Source of the DNA: Ascidiaceihabitans sp.
Lineage (GTDB): Bacteria; Pseudomonadota; Alphaproteobacteria; Rhodobacterales; Rhodobacteraceae
DNA: 48,381 nt
Assembly (NCBI GenBank): GCA_029251465.1
Contig: JAQXDI010000002.1
Location: forward strand, 1 to 48,381
Direction: 5' to 3'
Below, piece after piece: positions 16,933 to 25,573 of the stretch; the first letter of the stretch is position 1, and each line of letters opens with the position of its first letter. The translations under genes were made by a program, and so were the position numbers. The notes below the pieces were generated by a model. It worked only from the letters and a program-made list of their open reading frames with translations. It searched no databases and was not told the origin of the DNA.

Positions 16933-17969
16933 GTGCTCCGTCCAGTCTTTTTATTCAATTTGTCCATAGCAGCCACTGAAATGACGCCGGGAACTTGTGT
17001 AGGTTCTGTGCGATCTGAAGGCTTGTTTGCCGTCAGGAACGCCGCGAAATTTTTGTGAAGATCACCGGCAGAAGCGCCTTGATTTTCCACTGCAAACGTT
17101 GAAAATTTTTGTTGAGAATAAAGTGATTTTAGCACCGATGGCAGATCGTCATAGGTGGCCGGGGTCAGTGGCTTTTCGCCGTTTCAGATAACGTATTTCA
17201 CAGCCATAAACGCGATAAGCACGGTTAATGCTGCGGCGATGATAAACGTCCAGAGCGTGTTCCACCCTAGCATCGGCACATCAATCCACCCCAAAACCCG
17301 CATCACCAACGCAACCATGGCCACAAGGGCAGGGATCAAAACCGCCAATAGTAGTGGTTTGGTTGCAAGCAGGTGAAACTTGGGCAATTCCATGTAGTAA
17401 TCATGAAACGGCATGGTTGTTTCGACGTGGCATTTATCCAGATACTCGGCAAAGTCATCCGCTGTATCAACGTCTTCAAAGCCGACGCAATTGGAATAGA
17501 CGTCCTGAATTTCCAGCTCCATCGTGTTCCAAAGTTCGCGGGCGTAAGCGGCGCGCACGTCTTTTTGTTCCGCTTTGCTGAGGTTGGTTGGCAGCGGTTC
17601 ACCGTCGCGCGTGATCGCGTCGATGTCTGCGGCAAACACCAGATAGGCGCAGTTCAATTGGTCAACGTGTTGGGGCACGACCGTGTTCACACCTTTGACC
17701 GTGGCGACCAGCGCGTTTTGCCCGATGCGTCCGTTATAGACCGCGTCATTCAGCACGAACATTCGCGCCAAGTGGTTGCGTTTGTTGCGCGAAAACGGGC
17801 TGTTGATGCCGGTATTCTGGGTCGCGGGGGATTGCATCGCTGTGGGCAATTTGGCCAAGGCGATCCGCACGTTTTGTTCAAACGAGGTGTGGTTTGCGTT
17901 GCTTTCCGATGAATCTTTGATCGGGGCGAAAGTGGTCAGAAAAATATGACCTGAGTCTAAATCAGCCAT
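16929..17969 (-). pseudogene. Conserved-looking membrane protein, interrupted by an in-frame TGA
   Basis: One continuous frame of 347 codons with TGA at 17184-17186. The first 261 residues form a soluble domain (motifs such as NHLARMFVLNDAVYNGR and QLNCAYLVFAADIDAI) followed by two hydrophobic segments (LLLAVLIPALVAMVALVMRV and LWTFIIAAALTVLIAFMAV). After the stop, 84 further codons read as protein (NGEKPLTPATYDDLPS through HKNFAAFLTANKPSD to TGRST) and end in a TGA that overlaps the DyP start. The continuity and tight coupling indicate one gene cut by a nonsense mutation (CGA or TGG to TGA) rather than two genes. I do not recognise the family; its place suggests a membrane partner of the peroxidase and P450. 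Confidence 0.7.
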
Positions 17970-17980
17970 CTAAAATATCC

Positions 17981-18661
17981 TTAAGGTGCAGCGTTGCGCA
18001 CGCTGTCAAATGTATCTTGTTGCTCGCGCACATAGCGTTCGCGGTGCACATCTGCGCGCTCGGTATCGAGGCTGGCGACAGGGCCAAATCCGGGGTCACC
18101 AAGGTCGCCTTGGATGTTCAAAAGCGCGACATTGTAGGTCTTTTGAAACTCTTCGGCGGATTGCGTTGCGTGGGCTTTTTCCAACCCCAGCAGGGCGTCA
18201 TACACTTTGATGCAACTTTTGATGTCACGCTGTGCGGATCCGGGCGTTGCGTTGTAATAGTAGTCGTTGCCGATCTGATTGTAGGTGATGTAATTCTTGA
18301 ACGGCGTGATCGGGATTGACAGGGGATACTTGATCGAGGAATACCAAAACAGGTTCAAACCGTTGGGAATACCGTCCGAAAATGCATCGATGTACTGATC
18401 CCACGTGCCGTTAAAATTCGAGCAAAACAGAACGTAATCGTTCTTGAGGTTCGTTTGCTTGCCTTGTCCAAGATCGGGCCATTGATCCGGTTTGATAATG
18501 ACCCAACGGGCAAAATGGATCAGCGACAGGCCCAGAAGGCCCATCAGATTGGATGGAACACCGCGCGCGGCCATGAACAACAAGCGGTTGATCTAAGTGA
18601 TTTTCGGGTTGCTTGGCGTCACGACGTTCATCGCATATGCCTTGCCAGCTACGTTTGACAT
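17981..18661 (-). pseudogene. Unknown protein, first gene of the DyP/P450 operon, with an in-frame TAG
   Basis: From ATG 18661 a frame of 226 codons reads MSNVAGKAYAMNVVTPSNPK, then TAG at 18593-18595, then INRLLFMAARGVPSNLMGLL and onward to AAP. The likely original codon is TGG (Trp) or CAG. The chain contains a short hydrophobic stretch near the start, KNDYVLFCSNFNGTWDQYID, and Tyr-rich NYITYNQIGNDYYYN. I do not recognise the family. It lies 11 bp upstream of the membrane-protein gene. Translation restarting at an internal ATG (18568 or 18583) is possible but would lose the conserved-looking N-terminus. Confidence 0.6.
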
Positions 18662-18813
18662 GGTCTTCCAATCGACTTGTTTAAAAAAACATCTCAAAAT
18701 AAGCTCGCCGAAACGAACTACCTATAAGTGTAATTACACAGATGCGGATGAGTCAATTGGTTTGCGCAGGGCAGGTGCCCCGTTTTGTGTCACAGCGCGA
18801 AAAATCGGCGCTG

Positions 18814-20082
18814 TTATTGCAGAACTGAACCCTCGTGCGTGCAATTCGGGCGTCTGATCGCCAGCAATTGACGTGCAGTTGCCGTTTGCCCTTGGCGCAG
18901 CAACACGCTGGACATGGCAAATTCGACCAAGTCACGTTGTGCGCGTGATCCACCAATGCGGGCGTGGTCTTGGAGTGCGATTGTCAGATGCGCTTGGGCC
19001 TCGGCCCAGTTTTGCGCAGCGATCGCCCCAAATGCCTGTGCCAGAACTTTGACGACATCACTAGCGGGCCCTTTGGCCCCGTCGATAATCCGTGACAGCG
19101 CGTCCGAATTGCCGGCCATTGCGTGGGCCAATGCTGCGTGTACATCCACAAAAGCCAGTCCCGGTTTGGGAAAACACTGCGCGGCGTAATCGCTGACCGC
19201 AAGCCAACGTTCCGGTGCAATCTGCACCCCACGTCGCTCGGCGCGGTACAGGATCGAGGCCATGTCGGTCATCACGTTCAGGCTGGGGCTTTGCGTTTTT
19301 GCGGGCTGTAGATCGGCATCAATCACCGCCCACATTTGATCCGTGTCGCCCTGTTCCAGCGCCCAAAGGGCCGAATGCCAAGACAAATGGCAATGCAGCA
19401 ATCCGGCACGATCATAGTTGTGCATCCAGTCGCTGAGATAGTCACGACCAGCTGCGGTTTCACCGTTTTCGTAAAACAGATGCGACTTGATGTGGGCGGC
19501 ATTTGCGTTGCGTGGGTTGCCGTTAAGCGAGGTTTTGATCATCGCGGCGGCGGGGCCAACCTGACCGGCCTCCATCTGCGAAAAGGCGTGCTGGCCGGTG
19601 AACCACCAATCGTCCCCGTACGCAGGGGCCAGTTGGCTGGTAAAGGCCAGCAATTCCGCCTCGCGTCCGGGCTGTCCGCTGAACCCGATCAAGCTGAATA
19701 CGCCCGTGCAGGTTTGCGCGATCAAGGCGTCGCGTGGGTAGTCCAGAACATGCGCGCGAATGGCGGCGTATCCGGCAGCGACTTTGCCTGTCAGCAACAG
19801 GGAAAACGCGTTCACATGCGCTTGTTCTTGCGTGGTTAGTCCGGTGACAGATTGGGCAGCCGCGACAGCTGGCGCAATGGCGTCGCGATTGCCCCAAACC
19901 TGATGGTGACGCGCCAACGCGATGTGCGCGAGCGCGAAATTGGGGTCAGCAGCGATCGCCGCCTCAAACTGTTCAGCGGCCCCTTCGGTTGCGGCCAAGG
20001 TGCGATCAACCGCATCAACATAGGCGTCACGGGCCACTTGCGACGACGTGCTAAGCGGGTTGCCGTAACGATCTTGTAACAT
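18814..20082 (-). CDS. Tetratricopeptide-repeat protein of the TTC38 type
   Basis: Soluble all-helical protein of 422 residues with repeated TPR-like helices, for example AAEQFEAAIAADPNFALAHIALARHH near residue 35 and AVIDADLQ followed by repeats to the C-terminus. The overall pattern (start MLQDRYGNPLST, then DAYVDAVDRTLA, later GDDWWFTGQHAFSQMEAGQ) fits the TTC38 family found in many marine proteobacteria, whose function is not established. It is intact, ends with TAA, and lies between the decayed operon and pyruvate carboxylase. A gap of 150 bp to the decayed operon suggests separate transcription. Confidence 0.75.
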   Translation of the reverse strand: MLQDRYGNPLSTSSQVARDAYVDAVDRTLAATEGAAEQFEAAIAADPNFALAHIALARHHQVWGNRDAIAPAVAAAQSVTGLTTQEQAHVNAFSLLLTGKVAAGYAAIRAHVLDYPRDALIAQTCTGVFSLIGFSGQPGREAELLAFTSQLAPAYGDDWWFTGQHAFSQMEAGQVGPAAAMIKTSLNGNPRNANAAHIKSHLFYENGETAAGRDYLSDWMHNYDRAGLLHCHLSWHSALWALEQGDTDQMWAVIDADLQPAKTQSPSLNVMTDMASILYRAERRGVQIAPERWLAVSDYAAQCFPKPGLAFVDVHAALAHAMAGNSDALSRIIDGAKGPASDVVKVLAQAFGAIAAQNWAEAQAHLTIALQDHARIGGSRAQRDLVEFAMSSVLLRQGQTATARQLLAIRRPNCTHEGSVLQ

Positions 20083-20123
20083 GTTGACCCTTTATCATTA
20101 TCGCAACTGAAACCATCTGCGCG

Positions 20124-23100
20124 TTATTCGAGTTCGACCAATAAATCCTTCGCATCGATCTGGCCACCAGCAGCCACATGCACGGCTTTGACCGTGGCGT
20201 CGCGTTCGGCGTGGATGCCTGTTTCCATCTTCATCGCTTCGATCGTCAAAAGCAAATCACCTTCTTTGACCTCGGCCCCGACAGTCGCTGCCACCGACGC
20301 GACAACCCCTGGCATTGGCGCGCCGATGTGGTTGGCATTGCCCAGTTCCGCCTTGGGGCGTTGCAGGGTGGTGGCCTTGACCAAACGGTTGGGCACACGA
20401 ATGACACGCGGCTGGCCGTTCAATTCAAAGAACACTTTGACCTCGCCGTCCTCATTGGTTTCACCGACCGCTTGCAGACGGATTTCCAAGGTCTTGCCGG
20501 GATCGATTTCAACCGCGATCTCGTCCCCTGGCTGCATCCCGTAAAAGAACGTGTGCGTCGGTAGGGTCCGAACCGGGCCATAGGTGCGGTGGCGGCCCAT
20601 GTAATCAAGGAAAACCTTGGGGTACATCAGGTAGCCGTTCAGGTCTTCGCCGTCGATGTCCTTGCCGTTCAACTCAGCGCTTAGCTCTGCGCGTGCGGCG
20701 TCCAGATCAACAGGGGCAAGATGCGCGCCGGGGCGTGTCGTGCTTGGCGCTTCGCCTTTCAGAACCTTGGTTTGGATGCCCGCAGGGAAGCCGCCCGGAG
20801 GTTGGCCTAAATTGCCGCGCATCATGTCGACCACGCTGTCAGGGAACGCCACATCGGTGTCTGCATCCTCGACCGCGGCACGGTCCAACCCTTGGGACAC
20901 CATCATCAACGCCATGTCGCCAACAACTTTGGACGACGGTGTAACCTTTACGATGTCACCGAACATTTGGTTCACGTCGGCGTAAGTCTGGGCGACCTCG
21001 TGCCAGCGTTCCTCAAGGCCAAGCGAGCGCGCCTGTGCCTTGAGGTTGGTGAACTGACCGCCGGGCATTTCGTGCAGGTAGACTTCGGACGCAGGGGCCG
21101 CGAGGCCGGATTCAAACGCCACGTATTGCGCGCGCACGCCTTCCCAGTAATCGGAAATGTCGCGGATCGCAGAAATGTTCAGTCCAGTGTCACGGTCGGT
21201 GTTGCGCAAGGCCTCGACGATGGAGCCAAAGCAAGGCTGCGAGGTGCCGCCAGAAAACGCATCCATTGCCGCATCAACCGCATCAACGCCGGCCTCGGCT
21301 GCGGCCAAAATGGTCGCGCCGGCGATGCCAGATGTGTCATGCGTGTGAAAATGGATCGGCAGGCCGACTTCGGTTTTCAACGTGCGTACCAATTGACGGG
21401 CGGCGGCGGGTTTCAGCAACCCTGCCATGTCTTTGAGGCCCAGCACATGCGCGCCTGCGGCCTTTAAATCGTGGCCCATTTGCACGTAGTATTTCAGGTC
21501 ATACTTGGCGCGGTTCGGGTCCAGAATATCGCCAGTGTAGCAGATCGTACCTTCGCAGACCTTGCCCGCCTCGACCACCGCGTCCATCGCGACGCGCATG
21601 TTTTCCACCCAGTTCAGGCTGTCAAAGACGCGGAAGACGTCAACGCCGGATGCGGCCGCTTGGGCCACAAACGCCTGCACCACGTTGTCGGGATAGTTGG
21701 TGTAGCCGACGCCATTGGAGGCGCGCAGCAGCATTTGCGTCATCACGTTTGGCATCGCTTCGCGCAAGTCACGCAGGCGTTGCCACGGGCATTCCTGCAA
21801 GAACCGGTAGGCGACATCGAACGTCGCACCGCCCCAACATTCGACCGAAAACAGCTGCCCCAGATTGGCGGCGTAGGCGGGCGCGACTTTTATCATGTCG
21901 ATGGACCGCATCCGCGTGGCAAGCAACGATTGGTGCCCGTCGCGCATTGTGGTGTCGGTCAACAGTAGGCCCTTTTGTGCCTTCATCCAATCGGCGACGG
22001 CTTGCGGGCCTTTTTGTTCTAACAAATTGCGCGTGCCCATTTGCGGTTCTGCCAACAAGGCCGGCGGCTTGGGGGCTTTCATGCCATCAGCGGGCATGGG
22101 GCGGTCTTTGGTTTCGGGATGACCGTTCACCGTGATGTCCGCGATGTAGGTCAATACTTTGGTGCCGCGGTCACGCCGCTTGACGAATTTGAACAGCTCG
22201 GGCGTGTTGTCGATAAACGTGGTGGTGTAAGTATTGTCTAGAAATGTCGGGTGTTTCAGCAGGTTTTCCACAAACGCGATGTTGGTCGACACGCCGCGAA
22301 TACGGAATTCACGCAGGGCGCGGTCCATGCGGGCGATGGCCAGTTCGGGGGTCTGCGCCTTGGCCGTGACCTTGACCAACAAGCTGTCGTAATAACGCGT
22401 GATCACGCCGCCGGAATAGGCCGTGCCGCCGTCCAAGCGGATGCCAAAACCGGTTGCCTCGCGAAAGGCCGTGATGCGGCCATAGTCGGGGATAAAGTTG
22501 TTCTGCGGATCTTCGGTGGTGATGCGGGTCTGCAAGGCATGGCCGGTCAATTGCACTTCGGATTGCGATGCTTTGCCTGTGGCCTCGGCAATGGTTTTGC
22601 CCTCGGCGATCAGGATTTGCGCCTGCACGATATCGATGCCGGTCACTTCTTCGGTCACGGTGTGCTCGACTTGGACGCGCGGATTTACTTCGATGAAGTA
22701 GAACTTACCGTCGTCCATATCCATCAGGAATTCGACGGTGCCGGCACATTCATAATTCACGTGCTTGCAGATTTTATAGCCCAGCTGGCAGATTTCTTCG
22801 CGCTGCTCGTCGGTCAGATAGGGGGCAGGGGCGCGTTCGACGACTTTTTGGTTGCGACGTTGCACAGAACAATCGCGTTCAAACAGGTGGTACATGCCGC
22901 CGTGACTGTCGCCGAGAATTTGCACCTCGACGTGGCGGGCGCGCATGATCATTTTCTCGAGGTACCCCTCGTCATTGCCAAAGGCCGCTTCGGCCTCGCG
23001 CCGGCCCTCAAGCACCTTTTCCTCGACTTCGTCCTCAGAGAAAATCGGGCGCATACCACGACCGCCGCCGCCCCATGACGCCTTAAGCATCAAGGGATAG

Positions 23101-23564
23101 CCGACCTCGGCTGCCTCGGATTTGATCGCTGTCATATCGTCGCCAAGGACTTCGGTGGCTGGAATAACTGGTACACCGGCCTCCATTGCGACGCGGCGGG
23201 CTGATGCTTTGTCACCAAGCGCGCGCATTGTGGCGGCTTTGGGCCCGATGAACGTAATTCCGTTTTGCTCGCAGGCGTCAACGAAATCAGGGTTCTCGGA
23301 CAACAGCCCGTAACCGGGGTGGATCGCGTCTGCGCCACATTCGCGCGCGACGCGGATAATTTCATCGATGCTGAGGTAGGCGGCGACCGGCCCCATGCCC
23401 TCGCCGATACGATACGCTTCGTCCGCCTTAAAGCGGTGCAGGCCCAGCTTGTCTTCTTCGGCAAACACGGCGACGGTTTTCTTACCCATCTCGTTTGCGG
23501 CGCGCATGATGCGAATTGCGATCTCGCCTCGGTTGGCGATAAGGATCTTGTTAAACTCGGTCAT
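20124..23564 (-). CDS. pyc: Pyruvate carboxylase
   Basis: Single-chain biotin enzyme making oxaloacetate from pyruvate, bicarbonate and ATP; 1146 residues, the usual length. Domains in order: biotin carboxylase from the N-terminus (KILIANRGEIAIRI; ATP-grasp loop KASWGGGGRGM; catalytic ECAGTVEFLMD and EVNPRVQVEHTVTEE), carboxyltransferase in the middle (LLTDTTMRDGHQSLLATRMR; the metal-site strand HFHTHDTSGI with LKDMAGLL), and C-terminal biotinyl domain with the biotinylated Lys in EAMKMETGIH. The start at 23564 is preferred over 23591 because GGGAG lies 6 bases upstream and the protein begins at the conserved TEFNKILIANRG. It lies next to L-lactate dehydrogenase, which supplies pyruvate. Confidence 0.97.
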   Translation of the reverse strand: MTEFNKILIANRGEIAIRIMRAANEMGKKTVAVFAEEDKLGLHRFKADEAYRIGEGMGPVAAYLSIDEIIRVARECGADAIHPGYGLLSENPDFVDACEQNGITFIGPKAATMRALGDKASARRVAMEAGVPVIPATEVLGDDMTAIKSEAAEVGYPLMLKASWGGGGRGMRPIFSEDEVEEKVLEGRREAEAAFGNDEGYLEKMIMRARHVEVQILGDSHGGMYHLFERDCSVQRRNQKVVERAPAPYLTDEQREEICQLGYKICKHVNYECAGTVEFLMDMDDGKFYFIEVNPRVQVEHTVTEEVTGIDIVQAQILIAEGKTIAEATGKASQSEVQLTGHALQTRITTEDPQNNFIPDYGRITAFREATGFGIRLDGGTAYSGGVITRYYDSLLVKVTAKAQTPELAIARMDRALREFRIRGVSTNIAFVENLLKHPTFLDNTYTTTFIDNTPELFKFVKRRDRGTKVLTYIADITVNGHPETKDRPMPADGMKAPKPPALLAEPQMGTRNLLEQKGPQAVADWMKAQKGLLLTDTTMRDGHQSLLATRMRSIDMIKVAPAYAANLGQLFSVECWGGATFDVAYRFLQECPWQRLRDLREAMPNVMTQMLLRASNGVGYTNYPDNVVQAFVAQAAASGVDVFRVFDSLNWVENMRVAMDAVVEAGKVCEGTICYTGDILDPNRAKYDLKYYVQMGHDLKAAGAHVLGLKDMAGLLKPAAARQLVRTLKTEVGLPIHFHTHDTSGIAGATILAAAEAGVDAVDAAMDAFSGGTSQPCFGSIVEALRNTDRDTGLNISAIRDISDYWEGVRAQYVAFESGLAAPASEVYLHEMPGGQFTNLKAQARSLGLEERWHEVAQTYADVNQMFGDIVKVTPSSKVVGDMALMMVSQGLDRAAVEDADTDVAFPDSVVDMMRGNLGQPPGGFPAGIQTKVLKGEAPSTTRPGAHLAPVDLDAARAELSAELNGKDIDGEDLNGYLMYPKVFLDYMGRHRTYGPVRTLPTHTFFYGMQPGDEIAVEIDPGKTLEIRLQAVGETNEDGEVKVFFELNGQPRVIRVPNRLVKATTLQRPKAELGNANHIGAPMPGVVASVAATVGAEVKEGDLLLTIEAMKMETGIHAERDATVKAVHVAAGGQIDAKDLLVELE

Positions 23565-23679
23565 GGTGGCTCCCGTTTGCAGTTGCAGCATTGTTAGGGT
23601 GTTTCACATCCTGCGTAAACGCGTAGAATTGGGTAGAATGACCTTAAAACGGCATTAAATCGACCTGAAACGCCGAATG

Positions 23680-23696
23680 AGTGCCCTAAGGGCACT
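23680..23696. repeat. Perfect 8-bp inverted repeat between lldD and pyc
   Basis: AGTGCCCT at 23680-23687 and AGGGCACT at 23689-23696 are exact complements around one central base. It lies 41 bp downstream of lldD and 116 bp upstream of the pyc start. It has no T-run in either direction, so an operator for pyc is as likely as a terminator for lldD. Confidence 0.4.
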
Positions 23697-23736
23697 TTCG
23701 GAACGGATGTATACCATCGTGAACGAAATCAGGAGT

Positions 23737-24879
23737 TTATCTGCGCAATTCGAACGGTTTGGGCAGTTTAGCGAGGGTTTCGGCCCCCAGCTGGCCCATG
23801 TTGGCCTCAAGATCTTTGGCCAATATACTGGCCAGATGATCAGGGCCCTTTTCGCCCAAAGCGCCCAAGGCATAGTGCCACGCACGACCCAACATCACAA
23901 AGTTTGCACCCGATGCGAGCGCGCGCAGAATATCGAGCCCGCTTTCGACGCCACTGTCTAAAATCAGCGGGAGCGCGGTCGCTTTGCGGATCGCTGGCAG
24001 CGCGTCAATGGTGGCAGGGGCCCCGTCAAATTGACGGCCCGCGTGGTTGGACACCCAGATGGCATCGACGCCAATTTGCTCAAGCTTTTTGGCATCGGTC
24101 GGACGGGTCACGCCCTTAACGATGAACGGACCATCCCACGCGTCCCGCAGCCATTTGATATAGCTCCAGTCCGGTGAGGTGCGCAGCAAATAGCCGACAT
24201 GCGCGGTGGTGGATCGCCCTTTGGCGCTGGCGTCGGTGTATTTATCCAGCATCCGCATGTGAGGCATGCCGGTGCGCATGATACCTGCGGCCCATGCGGG
24301 CTTTGTCGCAACCTGGGCCAGCAAACGCGGCGTTAGTTTTGGTGGATTGGTCAGGCCGGAACGGGTCTGGCGTTCGCGCCGTGATGCGACAGGTACATCG
24401 ACCGTCAGCACCAGCGTTTTAAAGCCGGCGGCGCGGGCACGATCCAACATATCCTGGCGAATTTCTTCGTCACGCGGCGGGTACATCTGGAACCAGCCGT
24501 GTTCACCCAAATGCGGTGCGATGTCCTCGGGCATGGCGGTGGCGACGGTGGACAGGCTGTAGGGGATGTTCAATCGTTTGCCCGCTTGCGCCAGCATCCG
24601 TTCCGCGCCTGGCCAGATCAGGCCTGACATGCCGATGGGCGAAATCCCGAACGGCAAAGGCATTTTCTGCCCCAAAAAGGTGGTCGACAAATCCGGCGTG
24701 AATTCGCCGTGCAGCACGGATGGCATCAGCCCGATGGCGTCAAATCGATCGCGATTTCGGGCTTTGGTGCGTTCTTCGCCTGTGGCGCTGTCAAGATATT
24801 CCCAAACAAAATGCGGGATACGGCGGCGCGCACCTTCGCGCAAATCAGAGAGGGCGGGGTATCTGTCATCTAAGCTCAT
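23737..24879 (-). CDS. lldD: FMN-dependent L-lactate dehydrogenase / alpha-hydroxy-acid dehydrogenase
   Basis: Membrane-associated flavoenzyme oxidising L-lactate (or another 2-hydroxy acid) to the 2-keto acid; 380 residues, normal length. FMN-site features: PFGISPIGMSGLIWPGAE, YSLSTVATAMPED, FQMYPPRDEE, LVLTVDVPVASRRERQTRSG and the barrel Lys in FIVKGV. The catalytic His is in VSNHAGRQFDGAPA, where Ala replaces the more common Gly after His, and LDSGVESGLDI completes the phosphate site. It is transcribed in the same direction as pyc, with 172 bp between them. Confidence 0.88.
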   Translation of the reverse strand: MSLDDRYPALSDLREGARRRIPHFVWEYLDSATGEERTKARNRDRFDAIGLMPSVLHGEFTPDLSTTFLGQKMPLPFGISPIGMSGLIWPGAERMLAQAGKRLNIPYSLSTVATAMPEDIAPHLGEHGWFQMYPPRDEEIRQDMLDRARAAGFKTLVLTVDVPVASRRERQTRSGLTNPPKLTPRLLAQVATKPAWAAGIMRTGMPHMRMLDKYTDASAKGRSTTAHVGYLLRTSPDWSYIKWLRDAWDGPFIVKGVTRPTDAKKLEQIGVDAIWVSNHAGRQFDGAPATIDALPAIRKATALPLILDSGVESGLDILRALASGANFVMLGRAWHYALGALGEKGPDHLASILAKDLEANMGQLGAETLAKLPKPFELRR

Positions 24880-25012
24880 TTCGCCTTGTGACCGACCAGC
24901 CCCCTAAATGTCCAGCCGCATCACCTAATCAGCAATAACTTAAATCATTTATTAAAAGCATTTGATCAAAATGAGAATCATCGGACACGCAATCATTTCA
25001 GGAGCTGAACAC

Positions 25013-25498
25013 ATGCAGGCACTAATTATCGACAAAGAGGCCGCGCGCCTAGATCACAGCCTAATCTCATTGATGGAGGCGGGTGTTTATGTGACAGGAA
25101 CCGCAAGTGTCCATGTCGCAGAAATCTGCATTTCACGCATGTCGGTTGATCTGTTGGTTATCGAAAAAACCGCGATCGGGGATGCGTTCGGCGATCTGTT
25201 GGGGATGGCAGAAGAACGCAATCCGCATCTTGTGTCGATCCTGCGAACGCCTGATGTTGGCACGGATCATGATGAACTGCTGCCGCATTTTCCGTCATTG
25301 CATTGTGTCCTGGGTGAAGACGTTTCAAACACCTTTGCTGTACAATTGGGCCTTGCGTCCTTGCGTGCGCGAAAGTGCTATTCGCCTGCGTCGACGGATG
25401 CCAAAATCATGGTGCCAAACGCTACAGCTATCGCGCCACAATCACCGCTGGTGACGCGTGTGACCGCACCATTGCGCGATTTCGCCGAAGCATCCTGA
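25013..25498 (+). CDS. Pseudo-receiver (CheY-like) protein
   Basis: Small protein of 161 residues whose first 110 residues have the alternating pattern of a response-regulator receiver domain: ALIIDKEAARLDHSLI for strand 1 and the acidic pocket, DLLVIEKTAIGD for strand 3, and LVSILRTPD for strand 4. The phosphoacceptor position is Glu (VIEKT) rather than Asp, so it may mimic the phosphorylated state or not be phosphorylated at all. The C-terminal 50 residues are low-complexity and carry no output domain. The ATG at 25013 is chosen for its AGGAG ribosome site 8 bases upstream. It is divergent from lldD and lies upstream of the UvrD helicase gene. Confidence 0.6.
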   Translation: MQALIIDKEAARLDHSLISLMEAGVYVTGTASVHVAEICISRMSVDLLVIEKTAIGDAFGDLLGMAEERNPHLVSILRTPDVGTDHDELLPHFPSLHCVLGEDVSNTFAVQLGLASLRARKCYSPASTDAKIMVPNATAIAPQSPLVTRVTAPLRDFAEAS

Positions 25499-25573
25499 TC
25501 CCTGTCTGCATAGGTTCAAATTTGATATCGGGAACATAGCAAGAGCAGCTTTCGCTTTACTCAGGGCCGCGCT

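Noticed and set aside
17184..17969. Treating the 261-residue membrane protein and the following 68-codon frame as two separate genes
   Set aside because: The frame continues directly after the TGA with protein-like codons and no start signal for a second gene until well inside it; one interrupted gene fits better.
22251..23078. A 275-codon plus-strand open frame inside pyc
   Set aside because: It is antisense to the biotin carboxylase domain, His/Gly-rich in the way of shadow frames, and has no ribosome site.
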